From the NCBI RefSeq assembly GCF_024808255.1, contig NZ_JANTYS010000008.1:124001-188000 (forward strand): a stretch of 64,000 nucleotides of DNA. Reading direction: 5' to 3'. Within the stretch, counting starts at the first letter, position 1; each line of letters starts with the position of its first letter. Below are positions 52,860 through 62,443 of this stretch, piece by piece. The notes under the pieces were generated by a model, which searched no databases, was not told where the DNA came from, and was given only the letters and a program-made list of their open reading frames with translations. Made by a program: the position numbers and the translations under genes. This stretch comes from Mucilaginibacter dorajii (GTDB lineage: Bacteria; Bacteroidota; Bacteroidia; Sphingobacteriales; Sphingobacteriaceae).

Positions 52860-54170
52860 ATGAAGCAGATATACTTTTTAATAGTTGTTTTAGCTGGTGG
52901 ATTGTTAAGCGGTTGCGGCGGTGGCGGCGACAGAGGCGAGTTAACCGGCGTTCCACAAAGATCATTTAAGGCCGAAGTACCTTATGGAATGGTGTATATC
53001 CCCGGTGGTTCATTTATGATGGGCCAAACAGACCAGGATGTGACCTTTGCGCAAACAGCGCAGCCAAAACAGGTTACCGAATCTCCATTCTTCATGGATC
53101 AAACCGAGATCACCAACAGTCAATACAAAAAATTCGTATTCTGGGTACGTGACTCTATCGCTATCACCAACTACGTTAACGACAATAAATACTACATTCA
53201 AACAAAAGGCAAACCAGCAAGCGCAAGCGGTAAAAGATACATTAACTGGGCTTATGTACAGAAAAATCCTGTTTGGGGTAATAAAAAAGGAGCTGCAAGC
53301 AACAAATCAAAACTTCAGGGTATGTTTTACCAAAATGAAGACCGCGTATTTGACCGTGACGAGCTTGACGTACGCCTGTTAAAATATAACTATGCTTTAA
53401 TGGTGCTGCGCGATGCAGCCAATCATAGGAACGATCCAAAATCAAGGCGTTCTGATTTCATTTTACGTGATACGGTAAATGTTTACCCCGATACTTTGGT
53501 TTGGTTAAGTGATTTTTCATATGCCGCCAATGAGCCCATGGTTGAGGCATACTTTTCGCATCCTGCTTTTCGTAACTATCCTGTAGTAGGAGTTACCTGG
53601 AGGCAGGCAAGGGCCTTCACTGTTTGGCGTACGCGTTATAATACCGCTTACAAAGACGCGCATCATTTGCCGCCACGTGCAGATTACCGCTTACCAAACG
53701 AGGGCGAATTTGAATATGCCGCCCGTGGTGGCAGGTTAGGTACAGATTATCCATGGGGTGGTCCTTACATTAAAAATGCCAAAGGCTGCTTATTAGCAAA
53801 CTTTAAACCGGGCCGCGGTAATTATACCGATGACGGCGGCGCTTATACCGTAAACGTACGTTCCTATTTTCCTAACGACTACGGTTTATACAATATGGCA
53901 GGCAACGTTGCCGAATGGACATCATCGGCGTTTGACGAATCTGCATCAACATTTGTACATGATTTAAATCCAACATTCGCGGTTGAAGCCAAATCTACTG
54001 ATCCCGAAGTGATCAAACGTAAAGTTGTTCGCGGCGGCTCGTGGAAAGATATTGGCTATTTTCTACAAAATTCAACCCGTACTTATGAATATCAGGATAC
54101 CGCCAAATCGTATATCGGTTTCCGTTGCGTAACCAGCTACCTGGGGCGTGATATTAGGGACAAACACTAA
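52860..54170 (+). CDS. gldK: Type IX secretion lipoprotein GldK
   Basis: The 436-residue lipoprotein has lipobox LLSGC (Cys19) and a formylglycine-generating-enzyme-like fold. Signature blocks are YGMVYIPGGSFMMGQTDQD, FFMDQTEITNSQYKKFVFWV, FRNYPVVGVTWRQARAFTVW, and a C-terminal VVRGGSWKDIGYFLQ. GldK with GldN forms the ring-like outer-membrane-associated part of the type IX secretion trans-envelope complex. It heads a gldKLMN operon with gaps of 48, 39 and 6 bp between the genes. Confidence 0.95.
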   Translation: MKQIYFLIVVLAGGLLSGCGGGGDRGELTGVPQRSFKAEVPYGMVYIPGGSFMMGQTDQDVTFAQTAQPKQVTESPFFMDQTEITNSQYKKFVFWVRDSIAITNYVNDNKYYIQTKGKPASASGKRYINWAYVQKNPVWGNKKGAASNKSKLQGMFYQNEDRVFDRDELDVRLLKYNYALMVLRDAANHRNDPKSRRSDFILRDTVNVYPDTLVWLSDFSYAANEPMVEAYFSHPAFRNYPVVGVTWRQARAFTVWRTRYNTAYKDAHHLPPRADYRLPNEGEFEYAARGGRLGTDYPWGGPYIKNAKGCLLANFKPGRGNYTDDGGAYTVNVRSYFPNDYGLYNMAGNVAEWTSSAFDESASTFVHDLNPTFAVEAKSTDPEVIKRKVVRGGSWKDIGYFLQNSTRTYEYQDTAKSYIGFRCVTSYLGRDIRDKH

Positions 54171-54218
54171 CAAAACACATAAACACTACACTCAAAAACA
54201 AAGTTATTTCTGATTATT

Positions 54219-55022
54219 ATGGCAGGAAAGAAAAAACCATTCGGGATAGGAAACATAATTTCAATCGGTGCAACGGTTGTTATCATCGGGTTGTTATTTA
54301 AAATACAGCACTGGAAATTCGCATCAGAATTCATTACCGCAGGTTTAGGTACCGAAGCTGTGCTTTTCTTTATATTAGGTTTACAGCGCGAAGACAAGGA
54401 CGTTGACTGGGTACGTGTATATCCTGAGCTTAATGAGGATTTCCAGGGCGAATTACCAAAATCATCATCACATCCGGTAGCTATCGGCGCTTCAAACAGT
54501 ACCGCGGCATTAGATAAAATGCTGGATGATGCTAAAATTGGTCCCGAGTTGGTACGCAGCTTGGGTGATGGTCTAAGAACATTTGGCGATAAAGTTGCCG
54601 CGATATCAAGGGTAACCGATGCGGGTGAAGCTACCATCGCTTTCACCTCAAAGGTAAAGGCTGCTACAGCAAGCTATGATAACTTAAGTATTGCCTTTGA
54701 AAAAGCATCAGAAAATTTATCTGAAATGGCCGCTTCAAATGTTGACTCAAAAGCGTACCATGACCAGGTAAACAAACTGGCTAAAAACCTGGGTTCATTG
54801 AATGCTGTTTATGAACTGGAATTACAGGACTCAAGCGCGCATTTAAAATCAATGAACAAGTTTTATCAAAACCTTGCTTTAACCATGAACAACTTTAATG
54901 AGTCGTTAGATGATTCAAAGCAGTTTAAGGAAGAGGTTGGACGGTTAGCTAAAAATCTGGGCGCGTTAAATGCTATTTATGGCAATATGCTTACCGCGAT
55001 GAACCACACGCGTGTTAGTTAA
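54219..55022 (+). CDS. gldL: Type IX secretion inner membrane motor protein GldL
   Basis: The 267-residue protein has two N-terminal membrane helices (about 9-29 and 36-57; IISIGATVVIIGLLFKIQHW and GLGTEAVLFFILGLQRED) and a long cytoplasmic helical part. GldL and GldM form the proton-driven motor that powers type IX secretion and gliding; the Glu in GTEAVLFF (helix 2) and the Lys-Gln-His segment ending helix 1 match the charged residues of the family. The C-terminal coiled coil (about 150-265) contains LAKNLGSLNAVYE and its near copy LAKNLGALNAIYG. Confidence 0.95.
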   Translation: MAGKKKPFGIGNIISIGATVVIIGLLFKIQHWKFASEFITAGLGTEAVLFFILGLQREDKDVDWVRVYPELNEDFQGELPKSSSHPVAIGASNSTAALDKMLDDAKIGPELVRSLGDGLRTFGDKVAAISRVTDAGEATIAFTSKVKAATASYDNLSIAFEKASENLSEMAASNVDSKAYHDQVNKLAKNLGSLNAVYELELQDSSAHLKSMNKFYQNLALTMNNFNESLDDSKQFKEEVGRLAKNLGALNAIYGNMLTAMNHTRVS

Positions 55023-55061
55023 TTATTAATAGATTTTTTTAAAAGCTAAGATTTATAATAC

Positions 55062-56576
55062 ATGGCCGGAGGTAAGGAAACCCCAAGACAGCGAATGATA
55101 GGTATTCTGTACCTGGTGCTTTTAGGCTTAATTGCCCTAAACGTACCAGAGAACCTGTTAGATGCTTTTAAAAATATTACCAGGAGCTTAGATGCATCTA
55201 CTAAAAACGTAAATACAAGCTTACAAAATACTTATAGCTCTTTTGAAGCCAAGGTGAAAGCCCAACCTGATAAACGGAAATATTTAGATGCTGCCAATGA
55301 AGCAAAGAAGGAAACCGCCGAATTGAACAGTTACATTGAAGAGATTAAAGCCAAATTAACTGATGCTGGTGGTGGTATTAATCCTGAGATTGATGACATT
55401 ACAGCCAGGGATAACCTGGATATTTCGTCAGAGATCATGATCAACGGAAAGAGGGCAGATGCACTGAAAGAAAAAATTGATGCTACAAGAGCTAAATTAC
55501 TTCAGTTGTTAGGCAAGGATAGTGTGGGGATGAACTTCTCTTTAAACACAAATCCTCCTGCGTCACGTCCGGGTATACAGGATAAATCATGGCAGGATGC
55601 TTATTTTGGTGAAGGTATCCCTTTGGGAGCTACGATAACCACGCTTGCTAAAATTCAGGCTGATACTAAAAATGCCGAGAACGAAGTTGTTAAAAAATTA
55701 TACGCAAACGTTGATAAAGCAGAAGTTACGCTTAACTCATTCAAAGCTGTAGCCGTAGCGCCAAGCAGCTACGTATTAGCTGGTCAGCAATACAAAGCGG
55801 ATATCTATCTAACTGCTTACGACTCGCATACCAACCCTACTATTACAGTAGGAGGTTCATCTGTACCTACTTCAAATGGTGTTGGTACTTATACCACCAC
55901 TGCAAGCGGTGAAGGTGTTCATACCTGGACAGGTGACCTGGCAGTTAAATCTGTTGATGGTGGCCCGGATAAACATTATCCTATATCGCAAACTTATATG
56001 GTAGCCCGCCCATCGGCAGTAGTATCACCAGATAAGATGAACGTTTTATACATAGGTGTACCAAACCCGGTTACTGTTTCTGCGCCTGGTGTGCCAACAT
56101 CTGCTTTAAATGTAAGCATGAGCGGTGGTTCTATCAGCGGCTCTGCGGGTCATTATACAGTTAAAGTGAGCAGCATTGGTGATGCTAAGATCACTGTTAC
56201 CGGCGAAAAGGGCATGGTGTTAGGTGCTTCTGCGTTTCGTATAAAACGTATTCCCGATCCTAAAGCACAGTTTGGTGGCAAAAGCGGTGGTGCAACAAGT
56301 GCGGCCAACTTAAGGGCGCAAGACAGGCTATTTGCCAAACTTGAAGGCTTTGATTTTGATGCAAAATTTAACGTAACCCGTTTTACTTTATTTATAATTA
56401 AACCGCGCCAGGACCCAATTATATATTCTGGTACCAGTAGCGAACTTACCGGTGCCATGAAATCGGCGATGAATAGTGTTACACCTGGTACAACAGTGGT
56501 ATTTAAAGATGTTGTAGCTGTTGGTCCTGATGGTTCACCGCGCGCACTTGACGCTATTGTATTATCCGCTAATTAA
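55062..56576 (+). CDS. gldM: Type IX secretion motor protein GldM
   Basis: The 504-residue protein has one N-terminal transmembrane helix (QRMIGILYLVLLGLIALNVP, about 11-30), then four periplasmic domains: a helical bundle (about 35-220) and three beta domains ending near DAIVLSAN. Family-specific KETPRQRMIGILYLVLLGLI and FKNITRSLDAS are visible. GldM spans the periplasm as a dimer and couples the GldL motor to GldK/GldN. Length is normal. Confidence 0.95.
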   Translation: MAGGKETPRQRMIGILYLVLLGLIALNVPENLLDAFKNITRSLDASTKNVNTSLQNTYSSFEAKVKAQPDKRKYLDAANEAKKETAELNSYIEEIKAKLTDAGGGINPEIDDITARDNLDISSEIMINGKRADALKEKIDATRAKLLQLLGKDSVGMNFSLNTNPPASRPGIQDKSWQDAYFGEGIPLGATITTLAKIQADTKNAENEVVKKLYANVDKAEVTLNSFKAVAVAPSSYVLAGQQYKADIYLTAYDSHTNPTITVGGSSVPTSNGVGTYTTTASGEGVHTWTGDLAVKSVDGGPDKHYPISQTYMVARPSAVVSPDKMNVLYIGVPNPVTVSAPGVPTSALNVSMSGGSISGSAGHYTVKVSSIGDAKITVTGEKGMVLGASAFRIKRIPDPKAQFGGKSGGATSAANLRAQDRLFAKLEGFDFDAKFNVTRFTLFIIKPRQDPIIYSGTSSELTGAMKSAMNSVTPGTTVVFKDVVAVGPDGSPRALDAIVLSAN

Positions 56577-56582
56577 ACGCGT

Positions 56583-57566
56583 ATGAAAAAGAGAATTTTG
56601 TTAATCGTACTTTGTTTGGCTTGTGTAAGTGCATTTGCGCAAACAAAAAAGAAAAAAACAAGTACCCGTGGTAAAAAACCTGCTGCTACCACAGCAAGCA
56701 GGCAGCGCCAGGTAAATCCTCAGGCAAATAGTGTTGTAAGCGCGCCACCTGTTGATACAACAAAAAAGACCCCTGCCAAGCCTTTTGAAAGGCCGCTTGA
56801 CGGATATTTTAAAAAGAACAATATTTTAAGCGCAAAGGTAACGCCTTATCCCAGCTTGCGTGAGAGTGATGTGGCATTTCAAAAAAGAGTATGGCGGGAA
56901 ATTGACGTACGCGAAAAAATGAACAATTACCTGGCATCGCCAAAATGCCGTTTAATTGATGTGTTGCTTGCGGCTGTGATGAGTGGCGAGTTAACTGCTT
57001 ACGATCCGACACCGGGTAAAAAGGATGATGTTAATGGTGATAGCTTTTCTACCCCGTTAACTCCAGCGGCTGCAAAAGGCCGTTTGGCTGGTGCCGATAG
57101 CAGCGTGGTAAATAAGGTAGATAAAGATGGAAACATCGTAGGCTCATCAATGGTGGCCAGCGAGTTTAACCCCGATAGTGTTCTTAAATTCCGCATTAAA
57201 GAAGATTGGATATTTGACAAGCAACGTTCAATATTTGAGCCCCGCATTGTTGGCATAGCGCCGCTTATTAAACCAAAAGGATTAGGCACTGCCGATGTTG
57301 ATTACCTACCTGCGTTTTGGATCTATTTCCCTGATGCGCGTCAGGTTTTATCAACCAAAGAGGTAGTGAGCCGCAATAGTGATGCAACGGGTTTAAGCTT
57401 TGATGATGCTTTCATGAAAAGGATTTTTACCAGTTATATTGTGAAACAAAGTAACGATAAGGACGAACGTATAAAAGACTACGCCCAGGGCATTGATAAG
57501 CTCTACGAAGCCGAAAAGATCAAGAAAAACCTAATGGATTGGGAACTTAACCTTTGGCAATACTAA
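56583..57566 (+). CDS. gldN: Type IX secretion protein GldN
   Basis: The 327-residue periplasmic protein has a signal peptide (cut after AFAQ), a basic, low-complexity stretch (about 20-70, rich in Lys, Thr, Pro), then the GldN domain with VWREIDVREKMNNY, FRIKEDWIFDKQRS, EPRIVGIAPLI, FPDARQVLSTKEVVSRN and the ending NLMDWELNLWQY. It forms the outer-membrane-proximal ring with GldK. It starts 6 bp after gldM and ends the operon before a hairpin terminator. Confidence 0.94.
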   Translation: MKKRILLIVLCLACVSAFAQTKKKKTSTRGKKPAATTASRQRQVNPQANSVVSAPPVDTTKKTPAKPFERPLDGYFKKNNILSAKVTPYPSLRESDVAFQKRVWREIDVREKMNNYLASPKCRLIDVLLAAVMSGELTAYDPTPGKKDDVNGDSFSTPLTPAAAKGRLAGADSSVVNKVDKDGNIVGSSMVASEFNPDSVLKFRIKEDWIFDKQRSIFEPRIVGIAPLIKPKGLGTADVDYLPAFWIYFPDARQVLSTKEVVSRNSDATGLSFDDAFMKRIFTSYIVKQSNDKDERIKDYAQGIDKLYEAEKIKKNLMDWELNLWQY

Positions 57567-57582
57567 TTGCTAAGTCAAAATT

Positions 57583-57630
57583 CAAAAGTAAAAAGTCAAA
57601 ACTGTTATGGTTTTGACTTTTTGCTTTTAA
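57583..57630 (+). terminator. Hairpin terminator of the gldKLMN operon
   Basis: AT-rich stem with arms at 57583-57602 and 57610-57628 (core AAAAAGTCAAAAC / GTTTTGACTTTTT) closed by a short loop. Confidence 0.8.
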
Positions 57631-57663
57631 GGGAGATCTAACGGGCAAACGAGTAATATAAGC

Positions 57664-57929
57664 TATGTCATCGCGAGCGAAGCGCGGCAATCTCGTCGCT
57701 TTACAGGGCGAGTATGCATGACGACGGAATGCTTCGTTCTTACCCAGGCGTATTGCATTTTGAGGTAGGTAAGTCTGTCGAAGACTCGTGCACTGAGGCC
57801 TTGCCCGCGAGCTTCTACAATCTACCCATCACAAGTTCACTATGTCATGGCGAGGCACGAAGCAATCTCAATGCTCTACAGGGCGGATCTGCACAATTCG
57901 CGATTGCTTCGTTCCTCGCAATGACATAG
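57664..57929. repeat. REP-like palindromic repeats downstream of uvrC
   Basis: A diverged copy at about 57664-57740 and a good copy at 57841-57929 share the layout GTCATnGCGAGG...GAAGCAATC, a TGCTCTACAGGGCGGAT centre, then GCGATTGCTTCGT...CGCAATGAC, which pairs with the left arm. These fill the 443-bp gap between gldN and uvrC together with a GTCATTCCACC piece (about 57939). No gene is supported here. Confidence 0.75.
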
Positions 57930-58009
57930 ATTTATATTGTCATTCCACCTTCACAGTCCCCCGGAATTTAAAACTCCCAATGACATAGCGCTATATTATC
58001 ATTAAGCAG

Positions 58010-59824
58010 TTAACTCATCTCCTCCGTACTAAAATAACTCCTTATCGCCTTGGCCTGTTTCAAATTCACTACCTCCAACAACATCTCTTCACTGGCTTCC
58101 CGAATCTTTTTAACTGATTTGAAATATTTTAATAACTTTTCGGCTGTTGTTTTGCCAATACCTTCTATGAGTTCCAGTTCTGTAGCCAGCGTACCTTTAT
58201 CACGTATCTTGCGGTGAAAGGTAATGCCAAACCGGTGGGCCTCGTCGCGCAGGTGTTGAATAACTTTTAACGTTTCGGATTTTTTATCAAGATACATCGG
58301 GTACTGATCGTGCGGGTAATACAGTTCTTCCAGGCGTTTGGCGATGCCTATAACCGTTACCTGCTTATCAATCCCTAATAACTTTAAACTATGCATGGCA
58401 GATGATAGCTGTCCTTTGCCACCGTCGATAATGATTAGCTGAGGTAACTCCGTCCCTTCATCAAGCATGCGGCGGTAACGGCGGTGTACAGCCTCTTCCA
58501 TGGTGGCAAAGTCATTGGGGCCTTCAACCGTTTTTACATGAAAGTGGCGATAGTCCTTTTTAAACGGTTTCCCATCCCTGAATACCACAATGGCCGAAAC
58601 CGGGTACTTGCCCTGGAAGTTGGAGTTATCAAAACACTCAATATGCCTTGGCAGCTGATTCATGCGCAAATCCTTCATCATCTGCGTAAGTAAACGCTCG
58701 GTACGGATTTCGGGGTTTAGCTTTTCGTACTGGTCTATTTTTTCTTTTTTGAAAAACTGAACGTTCTTTTGGGATAAATCAAGTAGTTTACGTTTTTCGC
58801 CTAATTGGGGCACGGTAAACTTAATGCCAGGCACATCTTCCACATCTATCTTAAACGGAACAATCACCTCTTTGGAAGTGCTGTTGTACCTGCTCCTGAA
58901 TTCAATGATGGCCAGCGTAAGCAGGTCTTCATCGCTCTCGTCCAGGCGCTTTTTAAGCTCGATGGTTTGCGTTTGAATGATGGTGCCGTTCATTACCTTT
59001 AAGTAGTTCACAAAGGCCAATTTCTCTTCAGATGCGATGTTAAATACATCCACATCGGTAATAGATGAGTTAACAATGGTTGATTTGCTCTGGTAGTTAT
59101 CCAGCAGATCAAACTTACGTTTAAGACGATGGGCCAGCTCATAATTATAGTCGGCCACAGCAGCCTCCATTTCGCCCTTAAGGCGGCGCAATATGGCGCC
59201 AATCTTCCCATTCAGGATATCGGTGATCTCGCCGATGCTGTTATCGTAATCATCTTCGGTTTGATAGTTTTGGCAAGGGCCTTTGCAATTGCCCAACTGG
59301 TACTCCAGGCAAACTTTAAATTTGCCCTTATCAATATTTTCGCGGGTGAGCGCCAGGTTACAGGTACGCAGGGGATAGGTTTCTTTGATAAGCCCCAAAA
59401 TGTTGTGCATCATACTTACCGATGCATAGGGACCTAAATACTTTGATCCATCTTTAACAATACGCCTGGTCCAGAAAATGCGGGGAAAGTTTTCGTTTTT
59501 GATAATGATCCAGGGATAGGTCTTATCGTCCTTGAGCATTACATTATAGCGCGGCTGATGCTTTTTGATCATGGCGTTTTCCAACAGCCAGGCATCCACC
59601 TCGGTATCAACTATAGTAAAAGTTATATTACGGATTTTGGATACCAGCACCCTGGTTTTGGCATTGATATGTGCATCCTTATTAAAATACGAACCTACCC
59701 GGTTACGCAGATCTTTAGCCTTACCAATATAGATGAGTTCATTCTCCACATCCCAATACTGGTAAACCCCAGGTTTGTGGGGGATGTTTTTCAGCGCTTC
59801 TCTATAATCAAATTTCTCACTCAT
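58010..59824 (-). CDS. uvrC: Excinuclease ABC subunit C
   Basis: The 604-residue protein carries the GIY-YIG nuclease domain at its N-terminus (KPGVYQYWDVENELIYIGKA, residues about 17-36) and the four-cysteine-like region around CNLALTRENIDKGKFKVCLEY. A UVR domain follows near 205-240. The C-terminal RNase-H-like nuclease has ECFDNSNFQGKYPV, LIIIDGGKGQLSSA and DEAHRFGITFHRK, and a helix-hairpin-helix pair ends the protein (IEGIGKTTAEKLLKYF). It makes both incisions in nucleotide excision repair. No uvrA or uvrB gene is in the window. The gene is bracketed by related palindromic repeats. Confidence 0.97.
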   Translation of the reverse strand: MSEKFDYREALKNIPHKPGVYQYWDVENELIYIGKAKDLRNRVGSYFNKDAHINAKTRVLVSKIRNITFTIVDTEVDAWLLENAMIKKHQPRYNVMLKDDKTYPWIIIKNENFPRIFWTRRIVKDGSKYLGPYASVSMMHNILGLIKETYPLRTCNLALTRENIDKGKFKVCLEYQLGNCKGPCQNYQTEDDYDNSIGEITDILNGKIGAILRRLKGEMEAAVADYNYELAHRLKRKFDLLDNYQSKSTIVNSSITDVDVFNIASEEKLAFVNYLKVMNGTIIQTQTIELKKRLDESDEDLLTLAIIEFRSRYNSTSKEVIVPFKIDVEDVPGIKFTVPQLGEKRKLLDLSQKNVQFFKKEKIDQYEKLNPEIRTERLLTQMMKDLRMNQLPRHIECFDNSNFQGKYPVSAIVVFRDGKPFKKDYRHFHVKTVEGPNDFATMEEAVHRRYRRMLDEGTELPQLIIIDGGKGQLSSAMHSLKLLGIDKQVTVIGIAKRLEELYYPHDQYPMYLDKKSETLKVIQHLRDEAHRFGITFHRKIRDKGTLATELELIEGIGKTTAEKLLKYFKSVKKIREASEEMLLEVVNLKQAKAIRSYFSTEEMS

Positions 59825-59865
59825 AGCTCAATCGTCAATGATTGTTTGGCTTTGTCTCGCCGCCT

Positions 59866-60043
59866 ATGTCATTGCGAGGAACGAAGCAATCTCATGCTCT
59901 ACAGAGCGGATTTGTATAGTTCGCGATTGCTTCGTTGCTACCCATGACAAGTCCACCATGTCATGGCGAGGCACGAAGCAATCGCATGCTCTACAGGGCG
60001 GATCTGCATAGTTCGCGATTGCTTCGTGCCTCGCAATGACATA
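59866..60043. repeat. Two REP-like palindromic repeats upstream of uvrC
   Basis: Copies at 59866-59949 and 59958-60043 are close in sequence to the repeats at 57841-57929; each has pairing arms (GCGAGG.ACGAAGCAATC and GATTGCTTCGT) around a TGCTCTACAG centre. They are followed by GTTGTCATTCCACCTTC, also found on the other side of uvrC. The 358-bp gap around them has no gene. Confidence 0.78.
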
Positions 60044-60182
60044 GCTTTATGTTGTCATTCCACCTTCAGAATTTCGCGAAATTTTACAACTCAGGATGAC
60101 AAATCATTTTTGCCATTTCACCCATTCGGCGGCCGCGATTTTTAAAACTCGCAATGACGGGGGCTTTTACTATTTTAACTTC

Positions 60183-62438
60183 TTAAAAATCCAGTTTCTT
60201 ATCTACCTCATTAGTCCCCTGCTGCTGCTGAGTGTATTGTCCGCAATCAAGTACTATACTTACGCCGTTTTTGGGTGCATCGAAATCAACTGTTTTTTTG
60301 ATGCCGAGAGCGGGGTTAGCATATACCTTTTTCATATATATGGCAAATATTGGGAGGGCACTGTTAGCACCTTCACCTAATCTTGTTGACTGAAAGGCAA
60401 TATCTCGGTCTTCGCAACCCGTCCACAGCCCGGTAACCAGTTGAGGGGTAATCCCTATAAACCAACCATCGGAGTTGTTTTGAGTGGTACCGGTTTTGCC
60501 ACCTATAGGGTTGTGTAAGCCATATTTGTAGCCAAGCCTTGCGCCAGTACCCTCTTCAATAACGCCTTTAAGCATATAAGTCATTACATACGCGGTTTGC
60601 GGGTTCATGGCCTGTACTACTTTTGGGGTATGGGTATATAAAACGTTACCGTTTTTGTCTTCAATGCGTAGTATATAAGTTGGCTCTGTCCATAAACCGT
60701 GGTTGGCAAATACCGAGTAAGCCGCGGTCATTTCAAATACCGAGGCATCAAATGTGCCCAGGCAGATAGAAGGGTAGGGTGGTACCGCGCTGGTGATACC
60801 CATTTTTTTAATCAGCTCAACAACCGGCTCTGGCTTCACCTCGCTCATCACATGGGCAGTTACCCAGTTTTGCGAATGGGCCAAAGCCTGGCGCAGGGTG
60901 ATAAAGCCTGGCAAAGTTTCTGACGGGGAAGACCGCGGGCACCATGGATCGCCATAACCGCGAATAGTATCCGGCACATTATTGATTTTCATACAAGGCG
61001 AATAGCCATTATCAATAGCTACCGCGTAGGTAAACGGTTTGGCCGTTGAGCCTACCTGCCGTGTACCGTTCTTTACCTGGTCGTACTTAAAATGTTCAAA
61101 GTTGGTGCCGCCAACCCAGGCTTTAACGTAGCCGGTAGTTGGGTCCATACTCATCAGGGCATTACGCAATAACATTTTGCTATATACAATAGAGTCGATA
61201 GGCTTCATCAGTGTATCGATGTTGCCATGCCAGGTAAACAGGTTAACGGTATCAGGCGTGTTAAAATTGGTTTTAATATCCTCATCATCTAAACCTTGCG
61301 CCTTTAGTTGTTTATACCTGTCGCTTTTAAGCATTCCCTGGTTAACCAAAAACTTAAAGTTATGGATGCTTTTTGCAAGGTTTTGCCCACGCCAGTGGTC
61401 ATTAAACTGCACTTGCAGGTTTTTCATGTACTCCAGCTGTGCCTCTTCGGCATATTGTTGCATGGTGGCATCAATGGTGGTATATATCTTTAAGCCATCG
61501 CGATCAAGATCATAGGGCGTGCCGTCGGGACGGTTAAGGTTTTGTTCTTTAAAAATCTTTTGTACCTCCTTTTTCAATACCGATCTGAAATAAGGAGCAG
61601 GGCCATCTATATGGGTATTAAGGTGAAAATCTAAACCCAATGGTTTTTGCTTTAATTCTGCCGCTTGGCCTTCACTTAACGAACCTTGCTCTGCCATGCG
61701 GTTAAGTACCAGGTTACGGCGGTTAATAGCGTTTTTAGGGTGCCTGATAGGCGAATAGATGCCCGGCCCGTTTACCATGCCTATTAATAAAGCTGCCTGG
61801 TCTGGCGTTAACTTATCTGGCGTGGTGTTAAAGTAAGTGCGCGCGGCCGATTTTATGCCGTATGTGTTATAGGCACCAAAATCAACCTTGTTTAAGTACA
61901 TGGTCAGGATTTCCTGCTTGGTGTAATGGCGCTCCAGCTTAACAGCGGTTATCCACTCCTGTAGCTTTTGGGTGATCCTTACAAAGGGGTTATTTGATTT
62001 TTCGGTAAATAGGTTTTTTGCCAACTGTTGGGTAATGGTACTGCCACCCTGTTTTTGACCGATAAGTAAATGCAGGAAAATGGTAAAGCTGCGGCCAAAA
62101 TCGATGCCTGAGTGGTCGTAAAATCTTTTATCCTCTGTGGCGATAAGCGCGTTAATCACATTAGGCGATAATTCTTTATAGGTAACGTTTGATCGGTTTT
62201 GAACATAATAAGTTCCCAGCACCTGTTTATCTGATGAAATCACCTCTGACGCAAGGTTACTTTTGGGATTTTCAAGGTCGCGAAATGATGGCAGCTGACC
62301 AAATACATCAAAAATGGTGAGCGTGAACATGATGGCAACCAACACAAAAAGCGCGATAACGCTACGCCATATGTACCAGTTATAGTGCCTTATATCCTGC
62401 GAGCTAAGTGTTGGTTTCTTATTATAGGTGGTCTTCAT
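60183..62438 (-). CDS. Class A penicillin-binding protein (PBP1A-like)
   Basis: The protein of about 751 residues starts at the ATG at 62438, 5 nt after the stop of the upstream gene; the TTG at 62447 is possible. It has one N-terminal membrane helix, a GT51 glycosyltransferase domain (TEDKRFYDHSGIDFGR, GGSTITQQLAKNLF) and a transpeptidase domain. The transpeptidase motifs are STAKPFTY (SxxK), HSQNWV (SxN) and GGKTGTTQ (KTG). It polymerises and cross-links peptidoglycan. It follows the PorW/SprE gene, an adjacency I believe recurs in Bacteroidota. Confidence 0.95.
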   Translation of the reverse strand: MKTTYNKKPTLSSQDIRHYNWYIWRSVIALFVLVAIMFTLTIFDVFGQLPSFRDLENPKSNLASEVISSDKQVLGTYYVQNRSNVTYKELSPNVINALIATEDKRFYDHSGIDFGRSFTIFLHLLIGQKQGGSTITQQLAKNLFTEKSNNPFVRITQKLQEWITAVKLERHYTKQEILTMYLNKVDFGAYNTYGIKSAARTYFNTTPDKLTPDQAALLIGMVNGPGIYSPIRHPKNAINRRNLVLNRMAEQGSLSEGQAAELKQKPLGLDFHLNTHIDGPAPYFRSVLKKEVQKIFKEQNLNRPDGTPYDLDRDGLKIYTTIDATMQQYAEEAQLEYMKNLQVQFNDHWRGQNLAKSIHNFKFLVNQGMLKSDRYKQLKAQGLDDEDIKTNFNTPDTVNLFTWHGNIDTLMKPIDSIVYSKMLLRNALMSMDPTTGYVKAWVGGTNFEHFKYDQVKNGTRQVGSTAKPFTYAVAIDNGYSPCMKINNVPDTIRGYGDPWCPRSSPSETLPGFITLRQALAHSQNWVTAHVMSEVKPEPVVELIKKMGITSAVPPYPSICLGTFDASVFEMTAAYSVFANHGLWTEPTYILRIEDKNGNVLYTHTPKVVQAMNPQTAYVMTYMLKGVIEEGTGARLGYKYGLHNPIGGKTGTTQNNSDGWFIGITPQLVTGLWTGCEDRDIAFQSTRLGEGANSALPIFAIYMKKVYANPALGIKKTVDFDAPKNGVSIVLDCGQYTQQQQGTNEVDKKLDF

Positions 62439-62443
62439 TTTTT

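Noticed and set aside
57714..57929. 71-codon frame beside gldN
   Set aside because: It consists of REP-like repeat sequence.
57841..60043. Possible CRISPR array from repeated GAAGCAATC strings
   Set aside because: Copies are long, palindromic, few and irregularly spaced, with no cas genes; they are REP-like repeats.
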